Part shown: positions 44,511 through 55,608 of the stretch, piece by piece | Position numbering within the stretch: position 1 is the stretch's first letter | Layout: each line of letters begins with the position of its first letter | Assembly: GCA_030280995.1 (NCBI GenBank) | Contig: JASXTE010000002.1 | Span: 14,088,683-14,152,682 of the forward strand | Reading direction: 5' to 3' | Source of the DNA: Hemileia vastatrix | Lineage: Eukaryota; Basidiomycota; Pucciniomycetes; Pucciniales; Zaghouaniaceae | Length of the DNA: 64,000 nucleotides | The notes under the pieces: model-generated | Database searches by the model: none | What the model was told of the DNA's origin: nothing | What the model saw: only the letters and a program-made list of their open reading frames with translations | Made by a program: the position numbers and the translations under genes

Positions 44511-45758
44511 CTTCTACATGGTTATACAACAGCATCCATCAAATCAAATAAAATGAATTAAAGGAAATTAAAACTTATTATAATGTAATTGAATATAAAA
44601 AAGACAGATAGATGAGAATAATAGCTAGAATTTAAGAAAGATAAATACAAATGGTATAAAATGGGATAAAACAAAACAAATCATTATTATAAATTTTGAA
44701 AAAGAATGTAATAAAGTTCAATAAAATAAAATAAAATTGTAATAAAATAAAATAAAATCATATAATACATAACCAAATACAGCTCAATATAATAAAATAC
44801 AATAAAATACAATACAATTTAAATTGATTTAATTTGAGGTAATGAATTAAATAAAATGAGTGCTTTAAAATATAATAGAAAAATAAAATAAAATCAATTT
44901 AAAAAATTAGGTAATATAACATAAAATCAATTCATACTGAATTTTTTTTTAAATATTTTATTCAATATAAATTTTAATATTTATACAAAATTTAATTTTT
45001 TATATGCATATTCATTATTTCATTGCATATAAATATTCAATATCATTTTGCATATGCATATTAAATTTTATTTTACATATTCATATTCAATATGAATTTT
45101 AATATTCATATTCAATATAAATTTTTCATGCATATTTTTTTTTGGATGAATATTCAAAATTATTTTCAATTTACATATGAATTATCAATTTGCATTTAAA
45201 TACTGTATACCACTCAGCAAGTGAATATTCAATTTCACTTTTTTTGACTCAAAATAATGTTATGTGACTGAAAAATATCAAAAAGTGAATCAATAAAAAT
45301 TCAATTCATAATAGTTCTCTGAAATGCATAGTTTTGAAAATTCTGGTTATTTTTTTCCAAAAATATTAAATATTTAAACATGATTTTTAATATGTTTCAA
45401 TCTTATTTAAATAAGTAATAAATAAGAGTAGAAATATATCTTGAAAAATTAAATTTTAAATGAGTTTTCAGCTCCATCTCGGACTATAATATAAAATACT
45501 GAGTTGAAATCATTCAATTAAGGTGTACAGTGTTTGGAATGATTACTGAAACTCTTTTCATTCAAAATTTAAGATAAGTTCATTTAACTTTCATTATGAT
45601 ACCACAAAAGATTCAGCAAGGTTTGTACAATAGTTTTAGTTGGATTTCAAGCACAGTTCAGTAAGAGTTCCATCAAATTTCAGTCTGATTTCCATCTAAG
45701 TTCCATCTGAAATCAAGTTAGGGACTTGCTAACAAGTCCCCCAAAATATTGTGTGGTT

Positions 45759-46380
45759 CTTGTAGCAGGATCTAGACCTGATTCGGTGTACACATTCAAC
45801 TTCCTATCACATTTTGCATCAAGACAAGGTAAACCAGATAAAGATAAATGGGTTGTGCTGAATCAGTTACTTAGATATCTGGAATTCACCAAAGAAAAGA
45901 AGCATAATTTATTCCCATCTGTCATTAATAAACCTCTCACCAACATTTACTGTGATGCTACATGGGGTGGTGAATTTTTCCAGGCTACAGGTGGCCATAT
46001 CTTTGACTCATTAATATTCTGATACTATGGCAATTATAACATCAATCGCAAGATACTACCACTTCCCTGCACTCAGAACTTATGGCTATGTCAAATGCTA
46101 CATACCAAGCTCTATGGATGAGGAACTTACTTTGGGAACTTGATTTATGTCATCAGCCAACCAAATTATTATGCAATAATAAGGGTGCTATTGTAGCAGA
46201 AACTGAAAATAACTCTGAAAAAAAATGCTTCCATGTACATCATGATTTCTATTTATTCAATGAAAAACTACATTTTCAATAGATTGATATTGAATGGGTA
46301 TCCTCACAACATCAAATAGCAGAACTTTTGACCAAGAAACTGGGGGTGAATTTATGGAGAAATAAAAGGAATTTATTAAT
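45759..46380 (+). pseudogene. copia-A RT end and RNase H
   Basis: Resumes with VAGSRPDSVYTFNFLSHF and WVVLNQLLRYLEFTKEKKH, then IYCDATWGGEFFQATGG (RNase H). Further sequence with AMSNATYQALWMRNLLWEL and a copia-like C-terminus with several stops runs to the purine tract. Confidence 0.85.
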
Positions 46381-46470
46381 TTTTTTTCTCTTTTTTTCTT
46401 TTTTTCTTATATTTTATTTATGTTATTTGTTATTTTGATATGGTAGCGGGAAAATCATTAAGAGCGGTGG

Positions 46471-46599
46471 TATTATGACTAGATAGAAATAGACTTAGAA
46501 CTATTATGTGTTGTGTACATAGAGAAGTATATAGACCTATGGTACTTTGCTGTCTTATCTCCACTTCACTATGGAGACAGAACTGATGTTGCTATCATA
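46471..46599 (+). repeat. copia-A 3' LTR
   Basis: Begins TATTATGACTAG directly after AGAGCGGTGG and ends GCTATCATA, followed by the target duplication TCTAG. Confidence 0.9.
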
Positions 46600-46604
46600 T
46601 CTAG

Positions 46605-47080
46605 ACCAGCTTTTCATTTAATTGTGAGAGATTTGTTAAGATTGTGCTCTAATTCTTTAAGGGTGGAAAAATTGTTAGAAGTGACAAGGCCATCATAGAC
46701 AGGCACCCATATCATGGCTTTGGTCTAGCTTTTTGAAAGAAAATAGACACTGCTGTCAAAGCTGGAAAGTGTATATCCTATTTATTTGAGTTGTCCATTG
46801 AAATATTGCAACCAGCATCTGGCTGCTTTGCACATGCCATAAAGTGCTTTTTCTAGCTTATAAGCTTTTTCATATTTTTATTAAAATCCTGGTGGATCAT
46901 GGACCCAAGCATCTTCTTCTATTGGGCTGTGTAGGTATTCTGCTGTTACATCAAATGTGTGTACTTGCCAATGCTTTGTTGCTGCAATCTTAAGGATAAT
47001 GAATTTGGCTGTGAAAGTAGCTGTTGGTGCAAGTGTTGCAGAGTAATCTATCCTTTTTATTTTTTTAAGCCCTTGGAAAA
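46605..47080 (-). pseudogene. copia-B reverse transcriptase, upstream part
   Basis: Minus-strand reading contains RIDYSATLAPTATFTAKFIIL, HWQVHTFDVTAEYLHSPIEE and WVHDPPGF, standard copia RT blocks (about 47060-46890). Stops follow, then copia-A interrupts at 46604. Confidence 0.8.
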
Positions 47081-47404
47081 ATACCAGGCTTTGAGTCCTG
47101 TTGTTTCAGTGAGATTGCCTGTCTTTTCTGAGAAAAACCATTTTGCAGCAAGTATACAAGCATTACTCTGGGGTGTTTCCCTGAACCATACATTCATATT
47201 TCTTAAGTTGCTTATTTCTGCCTTTCAGGAAGCCTTCCACCTGTGTCTTCCACTTAGTTTTATTTCTTCTTTGAATGATTTTGAAACAGATTCTACAAAG
47301 AAACCACAGTATTTTTAAATTTGCTTTAAAGTTTGCTCTTGATCCAACATTGTTACTTCATGTTTGAATTCACCAAGGCGCAGGGGTGATTTAACCGGAA
47401 TAAT

Positions 47405-48133
47405 TTAAGTTTTGTTGACCAGGAATTCGATATTAATTTTTTCTAGTGATTTTAGTGCTGGAACAAGTTCATTTGGTTGGCTGTTGAAGTTTTCCCATGC
47501 AGACAAAATTACATTTTTTCCAATGGAATCCCAAAATACCCAGCCTTTCATACCTAGGGGGTAACCTATAACAAAGCAATTTTTTGCCCTTGTATCTAGG
47601 TTTTGAAGTTTCAATTTGAAAATATGAACATATGCAACTTCAACAAATCATTTTAAAAGGTCAAGCTGAGGTATTCTGCCAAACATGGCCCCCTATGGTG
47701 TCATTGACATTAATAATTTGTTGGGAATACAGTTTAGGACAAAGGAAGCCCATTTGATAGAAAATCTCCAGAAGCTCTTAGGGAGGTGAATTAAAAAAAT
47801 AATTGTTCTAACAGTCTGTGATGAATCTGTTGAAATGTTCAATGTTGCCATTTTCTGGTGAAATTAAAGTTGAGACTTTTTGTGAATGATTCCTTTTTCA
47901 GTGAAGAACTGGTGGAGGAGTTTGTTATTGAGTCAGCCACCATTATTGAATCTAAAAATTTTAAATTTTGGTTCTTTTTGTCTCTCAAGGAATGATATTA
48001 TGTCTTTGATCCATTTAATTGATTCAATTTTATTCTGAAGGATGTGACATTTTCTGTAAGATGTTTCTAGATCTTGGAAGGTCAAGGAATAGTTGCCATT
48101 GTTAACTGACTTAATTTCTAGTGTGCCAATCAA
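47405..48133 (-). pseudogene. copia-B integrase
   Basis: Core sequence around 48133-47933 contains IKSVNNGNYSLTFQDLETSY and FKIFRFNNGG, the latter at the second catalytic position with Asp lost. The C-terminal segment (47614-47405) has NCFVIGYPLGMKGWVFWD, the copia GYxxxxKxWxFxD landmark. Confidence 0.78.
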
Positions 48134-48468
48134 ATCAGATGTTACTATTTCAAGCTTTGAGGATTTGCTCCAATGGATTTCAAGAAGGATTTTGTTCTTC
48201 TTTTACAAATTTGACATGCATCACAAATTATCTTCCCTGGTGGGAGTGATTAGGGAGATCCTGCTTCTAGTTTATTGCTCACCATCCTTCTTATCTGTCT
48301 CAAGCTGGTGTTTCCTAGTAGGCAATTCCACTGGTAGAGTATCTTCTAATCTTTGGATCTGACACAAGGCTCAGGGTAGCTCAATGGAAGTTCTAGATTG
48401 AATATTTGTGGCTCAATAAACATGTTACTAATCTCAGCAGATAGACAAGTAGGTGTGCTATATACAGT

Positions 48469-48729
48469 CACTACGCAATATAGGGGGTGGACTTGCTAGC
48501 AAGTCCTCAACCTGAACTCAGATGGAACTCAGATGGAACTCATACTGAACTCATACTGAACCCATACTGAACTCTACTTGAACACCCACCTAAAACTGTT
48601 CTGCTGAGTGGTGTTCATCCCTGATTGTATGGTTCCTTTATCAATAGCTCAATGTGTGTTCAATCTATGGTGAGTTTGGGTCCAAGGTTGCGGACTTGCT
48701 AGCAAGTCCGCCCCCCATATTGTGTGGTG
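48469..48729. mobile_element. 261-bp CACTA-like MITE
   Basis: Termini CACTACGCAATATAGGGGG and, reverse strand, CACCACACAATATGGGGGG, with duplication AGT (48466-48468, 48730-48732). Next to each end is the 18-bp palindrome GGACTTGCTAGCAAGTCC (48489-48506 and 48692-48709). Subterminal 11-bp repeats (TGAACTCATAC type) fill about 48513-48585. Inserted in copia-B upstream of the integrase. Confidence 0.88.
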
Positions 48730-49199
48730 AGTTGTATTAAATTAAGGACTAGGCATTAATATTGGTAGTGTGTTCCAAAGGTATTCAATAGGATAAAATA
48801 GAACAATGAAAATTGCTTTTCCATTCATGCTAATACAGAAGTCCTGAGAATCGGTACTCAGCAGTTTTGCTCCAATTTTAAATGAGAAATTCAGGGGAGA
48901 TAAGCATACCACTATCCTTTTGACAATAAAAGCCTGGTCTGATATTGATAATTTGAACAGTTATTCAAGTAAAGCACACCATTCCTATCCCTGTAATAAA
49001 AGGTTGAGTTCCATTAGTGGTTACTTTCATACACATGGGAGAACGGAAGGGAATAAATTTAACTAACTCTTCCATATTTCCAAAGAAATGGTGAGTGTCC
49101 CTGTTTTGATAAGGGGGGAAGGAGCATAAATATTTTAATGCTGAAGATTGAGCTTTTAGAAGGCATCATCTGTTGCTTCAGCTGAGTCATTAGCTAATT

Positions 49200-50510
49200 C
49201 CACTTCTTTAGCATGCATAGGTGGGGCCAGTCAAGCTGGAGCATGAGGCTGTTGTTGGGGATATGCTGGTCTGTAAAAATCAATCTTGTACAGAGGTGGG
49301 GGGTTGATGAAAGTGCAGAAGTTATTAGATGTTGTGGGAATGAATGACTGTTGGATTACCATGGGATTCACTGGTTGGAGGCCGTTGTGTACAAATAAAG
49401 AAGGGAGGTGTTGGCACTGTCCAAATAAGTGACCATGAGGGCAGTTGGCCTGTATATTTTCAGGTAAATTACAATTCCAGAATGTTAGTTGATGCAAGAA
49501 CGGTCTTGCTTCAAAGGCTTTCCATATTTTAAGATTTTCTTCCAAAGCTTGTGGCGTAGATAGCTGACTTGTGCATTGTTATTCAGATTAAGTGAAAAAT
49601 TTGGCAGTTGGTATGGGAACATTCATGTTTCGGGTATTATTTGCATTTTTTTACTTCAACCTATCCCAAAGCGCTGTGATTGATTGTTGGATTGAGATAG
49701 TAAAATTGTTAACTCTTGAGATTCTTACTAATAGCTCTACCTCTCTCATTTGTTCAGAACTGTATTGACCATCATCTTTTTCTGCGCTTTGAAAAATGAG
49801 CACCAGAATTTTTTGAGTTTTGAGTTCAGAATGTAAATCTTTCATATAAGCTAGAATGGCTATAGGATTGTTGAAATTTTTTGGATCTGATGTCCAACAG
49901 TTTTTTGAGTGCATCTGGTTGTGCAAATTGTGAGAGTAAATTGCATTTGGGGGCATACATGCTTGAATGCTTTGGTTCTTGGAGCAATAGACATTATTTT
50001 AGATTTAATATTTAGGTCCACTGAGCTAAGAAGGATGGCTCTTCCTATCCATTCTCTTTCAGAGGCATTGGAAGGGTTTGGATGAGTTAGAAAGTTGGTA
50101 GCACCTAAGTAGTCATTGAGTATCATCTGTAGCTTTTTGTTCCAAATTCAAAAGTTGGAACCATCATCTTTGAGTTTTCATAGCCAGTTCATCATTTCTT
50201 TTTGAACATTGCATATTGTGTCTGTGACAGCTTTCTTGGATGCATTTCATGAGGCTACTCTGAAGTCTCTGTACTCTTTGTTGTTTGAAGGTATTTCCTG
50301 GTAGTTATCTTCTTGATATGATTTGAAGGGTTCTTCATTGTCATTGTCTTGGTAATCAGGTGAAGCTGGTGGGGTGGTTGATGTTGTTTGGTGTTAATTG
50401 GCTGTTGTGTTTGTATTTAAAGAAGGTGGAGGGATTGTTGGATTTGATGTTGATGTTGGTATAGGTGTCAGAGTGGATGTTTTTGATTGGTTTGGTTGAG
50501 TTGGATGCAT
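49200..50510 (-). pseudogene. copia-B gag
   Basis: Starts at the ATG at 50510 with a Thr/Pro/Asn-rich leader. DGSNF-WNKKLQMIL (about 50150) is the usual copia gag entry, followed by LGATNFLTHPNPSNASEREW and helical segments to about 49650. A segment with NCPHGHLFGQCQHLP (about 49450) may be a degenerate zinc knuckle. Several stops and frame changes. Confidence 0.75.
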
Positions 50511-51296
50511 TTTACTTTTTTTTTTTGTTTTTTTTAAGTTACAAGAGAAAAGGAGAGCTATTAAAGGAAATGGAAATGGAAATAAAAATGATATAGGAAT
50601 CAGAGAGAGGAAAAGGATTCAATAAAAATAAAATAGAAAGGAAAGGAAAAAAAGGAGTTTTTGGGGTGGATGTGCACCCACATCAGATTACTTGAGATCT
50701 TGCAAAGATCCCTACCTAATAACCTTAAAGAAACAGAGTGGAGAAAAGACAAGGAGAAAATCTGAGAAAACAGAAAGAAAAATGGAGAGAATAATAGAAT
50801 AATACAAAGAAAGGAAATGATTTTGAAAGTATGAAAGAAAAAAAACTAAGGGAATGAGTAAAAGAGATGATTTTTTGGGTTCTGAAGAGGCACATCAACA
50901 AAATCTGATAGTCCTAGAGAAGAGAAGAGAAGAAAAGAAATAAAGCTGTGCACTATAGGCCCATAACCTATTGGCAGGCTATGACTAAAACTTGTATTTT
51001 GTGGTTAATCATTATAATATTACTTTAACTCATATGGGAATGCTATATCTATATACATTGTGATACTGAGTTACAGTGGAGACCTAACAGGACACACAAT
51101 ACACAACAGAAATACTCTATATTTAGAAAAAATGAATCATATTTTTTTGAGTCAAATCATGTACTTATCATCTGAAATGTGGCTGAAAATTTCAGACACA
51201 TCATATAGTTGCTGCACACAACAAATTATTTGTGATACTATCTATATGTATATAGTGTTGCTTTTTTATGTTTTCTATCTGTTGAAAACACCATGT
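50511..51296. other. copia-B leader and probable 5' LTR region
   Basis: Purine-rich leader (50520-50950), then on the minus strand the primer site GGTTATGGGCC at 50968-50958, which places a copia-B LTR immediately to its right (from 50969). The LTR's other end is not definable, because copia-C begins at 51297 and no matching 3' LTR was found. Confidence 0.5.
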
Positions 51297-51618
51297 TGTT
51301 ATGGTTAATCATTTTATATAGAATTTTTATGACAAAGATGATCAGTGTTAAGTTTAATCTATGATTGTGAAAATTTACATAAACTTATATTTTGGAGTCA
51401 TTAGATACAAAATCAGTGTATTCTATTTGTAGAATGTTCTTCAGCCAAGGCTTTAGTTCATTACAGGTTATGAAATATTCTCTATTGTTTCTTATCAGTG
51501 TTTATTGGATTTATTTTGAGCCAAGGCTTTGGTCCATTGCAGGGAATTTAAATCTATTTGAAATATAGTATTTATGTTCACATTATCTATAACATAACTA
51601 TCCAGAATATTTTATATA
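51297..51618 (+). repeat. copia-C 5' LTR
   Basis: Starts TGTTATGGTTAATCATTTTA, ends AATATTTTATATA before the primer site. Shares AGAATGTTCTTC and CCAAGGCTTTGG blocks with 52540-52753. Confidence 0.82.
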
Positions 51619-51734
51619 GGTTATGGGCTTGCACTTTTCAAAATGATATACTCCAAGCGACTTTTTTATCAGAAATTCTAAATGTAGACTGATAGATAGT
51701 TCTTACAATATATACAATTTTATCCCTCAATACC

Positions 51735-52471
51735 ACAATGCCAATCCTTCTCACTGGTGTTTCATACAAATTTTTTCCTCCACAAGTGATGATAACCTGT
51801 CTTGTGTGGATGTTACCCCTACTCTTTGTGCGGTTGGTATGGTTAATTATCTTGCCCTTGCTACTCACCCAGATTTATCTTTTGTGGTCAGTTACCTTTT
51901 CCAATTCACTAAAGAACCTAAATAGGTTCACCAGAAAAGTGTAAATCACCTCCTACAATATAGTATTACTACTCAAAATCACAAAATTTTTCTCAGTCCT
52001 TCTTCTGATGTACCATTTTCTGCATATGCTGATTCTCTTTGGGGTTGCAAATTTAGTCTTTAAGTTGGTAGTTTTCTAGTTCTTTCTCATGTTGCTCATG
52101 TATCCAGGGTTTCTTGCTGTCAAATTATTGTGGATACTTCCTCAACTCATGTTGAAAACTTGGCATTGTCCATGGCTGCTAAGGAATTTGTGTGTTTTTG
52201 CAATGTTCTTAGTAATTTGTGTTCAATTCCTCATACAGTTGTCACTATATATGGTTATAATACTGATTCTGTCTCTCTCACCTCCCTAAATGACATTAAA
52301 AAGCATACTAAACATTTTCAGCATGAATGTTTCTATATCAGAGAACAGATATTTGCAGGTTTTATTCAGTGCGTATGGGTTTCAACTCAACTACAACTTG
52401 CAGATGTTTTTACCAAAGGGTTAACAAATCCATTCTTATTTCAATTTATTACTAAATTATTTTTAATTTAG
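51735..52471 (+). pseudogene. copia-C RT/RNase H remnant
   Basis: Decayed C-terminal pol: a stretch with LATHPDLSFVVSYL-like codons near 51860 and a long open segment (52130-52471) with HVENLALSMAAKEFVCF and FYIREQIFAGFIQCVWVST, then QLADVFTKGL, the standard end of copia RNase H. Confidence 0.8.
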
Positions 52472-52539
52472 TTACTATTTGTAGTCTATTTTTCTCTCTT
52501 TATTCTTTTTTCAGTCATTTATGTACTTTCCATGGGGGG

Positions 52540-52753
52540 TGTTACAATCAATCATTTTATGCAGAATTACTATGACAAAGACAATCAGTGTTAAGATTAA
52601 TGTATGATTGTGGAAACATACATAAACTTATATTTAGCCCATCATTAGATATAAAATCAGTTAATCCTAACTGGAGAATGTTCTTCATCCAAGGCTTTGG
52701 TTCAATACAGGGATTTTAAATATATTTGCAATATAATCTTTACATTCACATTA
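52540..52753 (+). repeat. copia-C 3' LTR, truncated
   Basis: Starts TGTTACAATCAATCATTTTA and matches the 5' LTR to TTCACATTA, where the Ty3-D LTR begins. Confidence 0.75.
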
Positions 52754-53061
52754 CGTTAGGATTATGTTGAGAGGTGATGAGGAGGATCACTATGAGTGTT
52801 ATGCATTGTGAGAGGTGAAAGAGGGGATATTAAATAAGTAGGTTATATGGGGGAAGCACTGTGGAGTGCTCCACATTGGAAAACTTTGTTAGTAATCCAG
52901 TTGCTCCTTAGTCTCATTTCCTAGTAGCATAGTCAGTCCTGCCTCACGGTTGGTAACCCCAACATAGTCAGTCTAGTTAGTCTCACTGCTTAGTATCATA
53001 GTCAGTACAGTCTCAGGCTAGTGTCAGTGCTAGTAGTAGTCAAACTTCTTAGGTCCTAACA
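52754..53061 (+). repeat. Ty3-D 5' LTR
   Basis: Begins CGTTAGGATTATG (first base probably T originally) and ends GGTCCTAACA, giving TGTTAGGA/TCCTAACA-type inverted ends. Contains several AGTCAGTC/TAGTCAGT repeats. Confidence 0.72.
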
Positions 53062-53098
53062 TTTTGTCTAATCTTAATTGGTACACTACTGAAAAACA

Positions 53099-54020
53099 AT
53101 GAATCCCTCAGGTCAACCAGATGCAGTAACCCTCTCTGCAATGCAAGAGAAAATGGAACACTTGGATGAACAAAATTCCACACTCATGGAATGTCTAGTG
53201 TTGGAGCAGCCCTCATACTGCAGCCACACAGAAGAAGAACTGGATGCTGCTAAAATCAAGGCACAGGCAATTCCTACAGAACAAGCACAGCTTTTTAAAG
53301 GCCCAAATATTGAAGTCCCAGAAATATTTGATAGAAAGTAAGGACCCCAGGTGGATCGGTATGAATTTCAGGTAAAACTTTATGTATTTCTCAAAAGTCA
53401 TCAGTTCCCAGATGAGCAATCAAAAATTGGGTTTGAAATCTCTTACCTCACAGATGAAGCAGCACTCTGGAAAAGGCCATATACAATGGAGCTCCTTGGA
53501 AATAAAAATTTAGAGACAACGTTCCATCACTTCTTGGCATCTTTTGAACTAGCCTTTGGAAAGCCAAACTAGGCAACAACCTCAGAACATGCTCTAAACC
53601 ATTTTCAACAGAAAAACTCTGTAGCCAAGAATGTGTCAAAGTTATGAGGCCATACATGGGGAGTAGGAGCACTCATGTTTCACTTCAGAAATGGCATCTC
53701 ACAAAAAACCTAGAACACCCTAATCAGTCACCCTTTTCCAGCCTCCCTCCAAAAGCTCATGGAACTGGCCATCTTAATTGATAAAAAGTTTACCCATCAG
53801 TGGATGGATGGTTGGAGTGATGCTTGTCAATGGCACAACTTTGCTTCATCAAGTCAGGCCAGTTCCAGAGACCCAAACACCATGGACATTGATGCAGTAA
53901 ATTCACATGGCGCTAGTAGAAAATAAAGTCTCTCTGATGAGGAATACCAGAGGCATATGAGTAGAGGGCTGCATCTATTATGTGGAAGTGGTGTTCTGGA
54001 AAGGGAGTGTAGAGAAATAA
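53099..54020 (+). pseudogene. gag: Ty3-D gag
   Basis: ATG at 53099 shortly after the LTR. DRYEFQVKLYVFLKSHQFPD (about 53356), AALWKRPYTMELL and FHHFLASFELAFG are the capsid core. LKKLMELAILIDKKF-type sequence and DEEYQRHMSRGLHLLCG lead to a knuckle (CGS..EREC) near 53990-54010. Stops at about 53340, 53572, 53645 and 53713. Confidence 0.8.
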
Positions 54021-54189
54021 TAAGGGTTAGTGAGGTGGAGGATAGCGCAGGAAAGGTGCAGCTAAAATACAGTGCTAGGGAGTGAAGGTAATGTCCTCTG
54101 AAAGTAGATTAGAGGAAAAGGATAAGATAAGGGGGACTTAGTAGAAAAATCATCAGCATGAAATTTTATTTAAGTAAATGATAATCACA

Positions 54190-54351
54190 TTATACTAAAC
54201 TTACCTTTAATGACCCTTTATTCCACAACAAATGTTTGAGCCCTACAGGACTGTGGGGCCAAAAACTGTTTTATTTCTAAAAAAAATTACAGAGATATAA
54301 AATGAGAAAAGAAAAATTGGACCACCCTAGGTATTTAATTATGTTTGAAAG
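54190..54351 (+). pseudogene. Ty3-D protease remnant
   Basis: The frame through about 54240-54285 reads ALQDCGAKNCFISKK, a retroviral protease active-site motif with DCGA for DSGA. Cut off 65 bases later by the family-2 LTR. Confidence 0.6.
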
Positions 54352-55461
54352 TGTAGAAAAACTCTACAGTTGCCTTGTTATAAGCAGAATCCAAGGAAGT
54401 TTGATAAACTGAAGAAAACCCTGTCCCTTTAAGTAAATAAAGAGTTCAAAATTAAATAAACTAGAACCTCTAATTGATATAAAATTACCAATAAAAAATT
54501 TGTTTTTAATGTAGTTGAGATTTAGAATCAGTCCTCTTAACAATGTGGGTAAGAAATACAACAGTGAAGCTGTATTTATAAAAGTTATTCAAATGATTTA
54601 ATATTATGTTTTAATGAAGCTATTATTATAATTAGATTAAGTTATTAAAATTAAAATACCTGATGAGGAGACCTTTGCAATGGTACCCTATAATTATATA
54701 TAAATAATTTGTTAGGTGAAATTTATAAAATGTTATGTAAAAAAGTTAAATTTAAAAGGGTATTACAATTTATAATTTGTTATGTAAAATAATAATAAAT
54801 GGTGTTGTTTGATGTTATGATCTCTGATATATGTATGATTTTAACAGTTAGAATCTCTGATACTCTTCTAATTTCAATTCTACAGGCTTTATATGCATAT
54901 TATGTCACATGTTTACTTTTCCCAGCTGGAGTATTCCAGAGCTAGTCTGGTGATTGCCAGAGTTCATTCAGAGTTTGTATGGACTTCTGGACCCAATTAA
55001 AACCTTAAAGTACTAATATAAAATCTAGAAATATAACAGATGATGGAGCTACTACTAGATTATTATCCAATCTGATTTTCATAGTCTGAGAAGACATATT
55101 CATCTAGTAAAAAATCATCAAAGTTTAGTAAGTTATGAAAAATTAAAAATGATTAAAAATACTCTATAAAATTATTAAAATTAGAAGAAAAATAGAAAAA
55201 ATTCCATAAAAATTTCCAATGGTTCTTGAGACTCCTTTTTTTAATTTTCATACACATTTAGAATTATACTTTCATTTCCTGAACTTTAATTAATTATTTA
55301 ATCTTGACTTGTAAAATGACCCTTTTAAACCTTTTTATATACTTATTTTCTTATATTTAAACCATTATAAAATTATATTGGCTTTTTCAATCTCAACAAA
55401 AAGCTCCCTAAATTCTCTTTTTTAAAAACATTAGTGCCATATTAATCTTTAGACTTCCACA
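54352..55461 (-). repeat. Family-2 3' LTR (-)
   Basis: Minus strand from TGTGGAAGTCTAAAG to TTTTTCTACA. Its last about 110 bases match the + copy ending at 26784 closely. It has lost most CpG sites relative to that copy (see findings). Confidence 0.8.
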
Positions 55462-55608
55462 TCCTCCCTCTAATGAAGAATATCCCCATTCTTTAGATTT
55501 GCATAATTGGTTGAACACACATTCATCCTCTCTTCATCCACTTCAAAAAACTTCTTCAACTACTCCTAAAAATTTTCACTTCAATTTATAAACAACATCA
55601 TCATAAAT

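Larger units (their letters stand above)
41228..45758. mobile_element. 4.5-kb CACTA-like element inside copia-A
   Basis: Termini CACCACCCAATATGGGGGG (left) and, on the reverse strand, AACCACACAATATTTTGGG (right), followed by GGACTTGCTAG-type sequence, match the termini of the 261-bp element at 48469-48729. Flanked by the 3-bp duplication CTT (41225-41227, 45759-45761). Removing it restores the copia frame as SYL-VAG-SRPD. It has no open frame of note, so it is non-autonomous or fully decayed. Contains a TA-type MITE and a 53-bp tandem array. Confidence 0.85.
36990..46599 (+). mobile_element. copia-A: Ty1/copia element with intact TSD
   Basis: Two 129-bp LTRs (36990-37118, 46471-46599), primer site at 37119, purine tract at 46461-46470 and a perfect 5-bp target duplication TCTAG (36985-36989, 46600-46604). 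Coding order is gag, protease, integrase, RT, RNase H, as expected for copia. The 9.6-kb length includes a 4531-bp CACTA-like insertion; without it the element is about 5.1 kb. Coding is riddled with stops. It lies inside copia-B on the opposite strand. Confidence 0.92.
35345..50968 (-). mobile_element. copia-B: Ty1/copia element, heavily interrupted
   Basis: On the minus strand: primer site at 50968-50958, gag from 50510, integrase at about 48130-47405, RT at about 47080-46605, then (after copia-A) 36984-36680, then (after the 795-bp insertion) RNase H at 35882-35345. The RT reading continues across the copia-A target duplication, giving IVGIKFECNSQGF-type sequence followed by YLLIVGSLTYVANA, which proves the nesting. 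Further insertions are at 35883-36677 and 48469-48729. Stops are frequent. Confidence 0.85.
51297..52753 (+). mobile_element. copia-C: internally deleted Ty1/copia element
   Basis: LTR at 51297-51618, primer site GGTTATGGGC at 51619-51628, about 0.9 kb of internal sequence, purine tract CATGGGGGG before a second LTR from 52540. The second LTR is cut at 52753 by Ty3-D, just where the first continues with CTATAACATAAC. Gag, protease and integrase are missing. Confidence 0.82.
52754..54351 (+). mobile_element. Ty3-D: Ty3 element, 5' part
   Basis: A 308-bp LTR (52754-53061), gag and the start of the protease, then interrupted by the reversed family-2 LTR at 54352. The rest should lie beyond the window. 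It is inserted in the copia-C 3' LTR. Confidence 0.78.
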
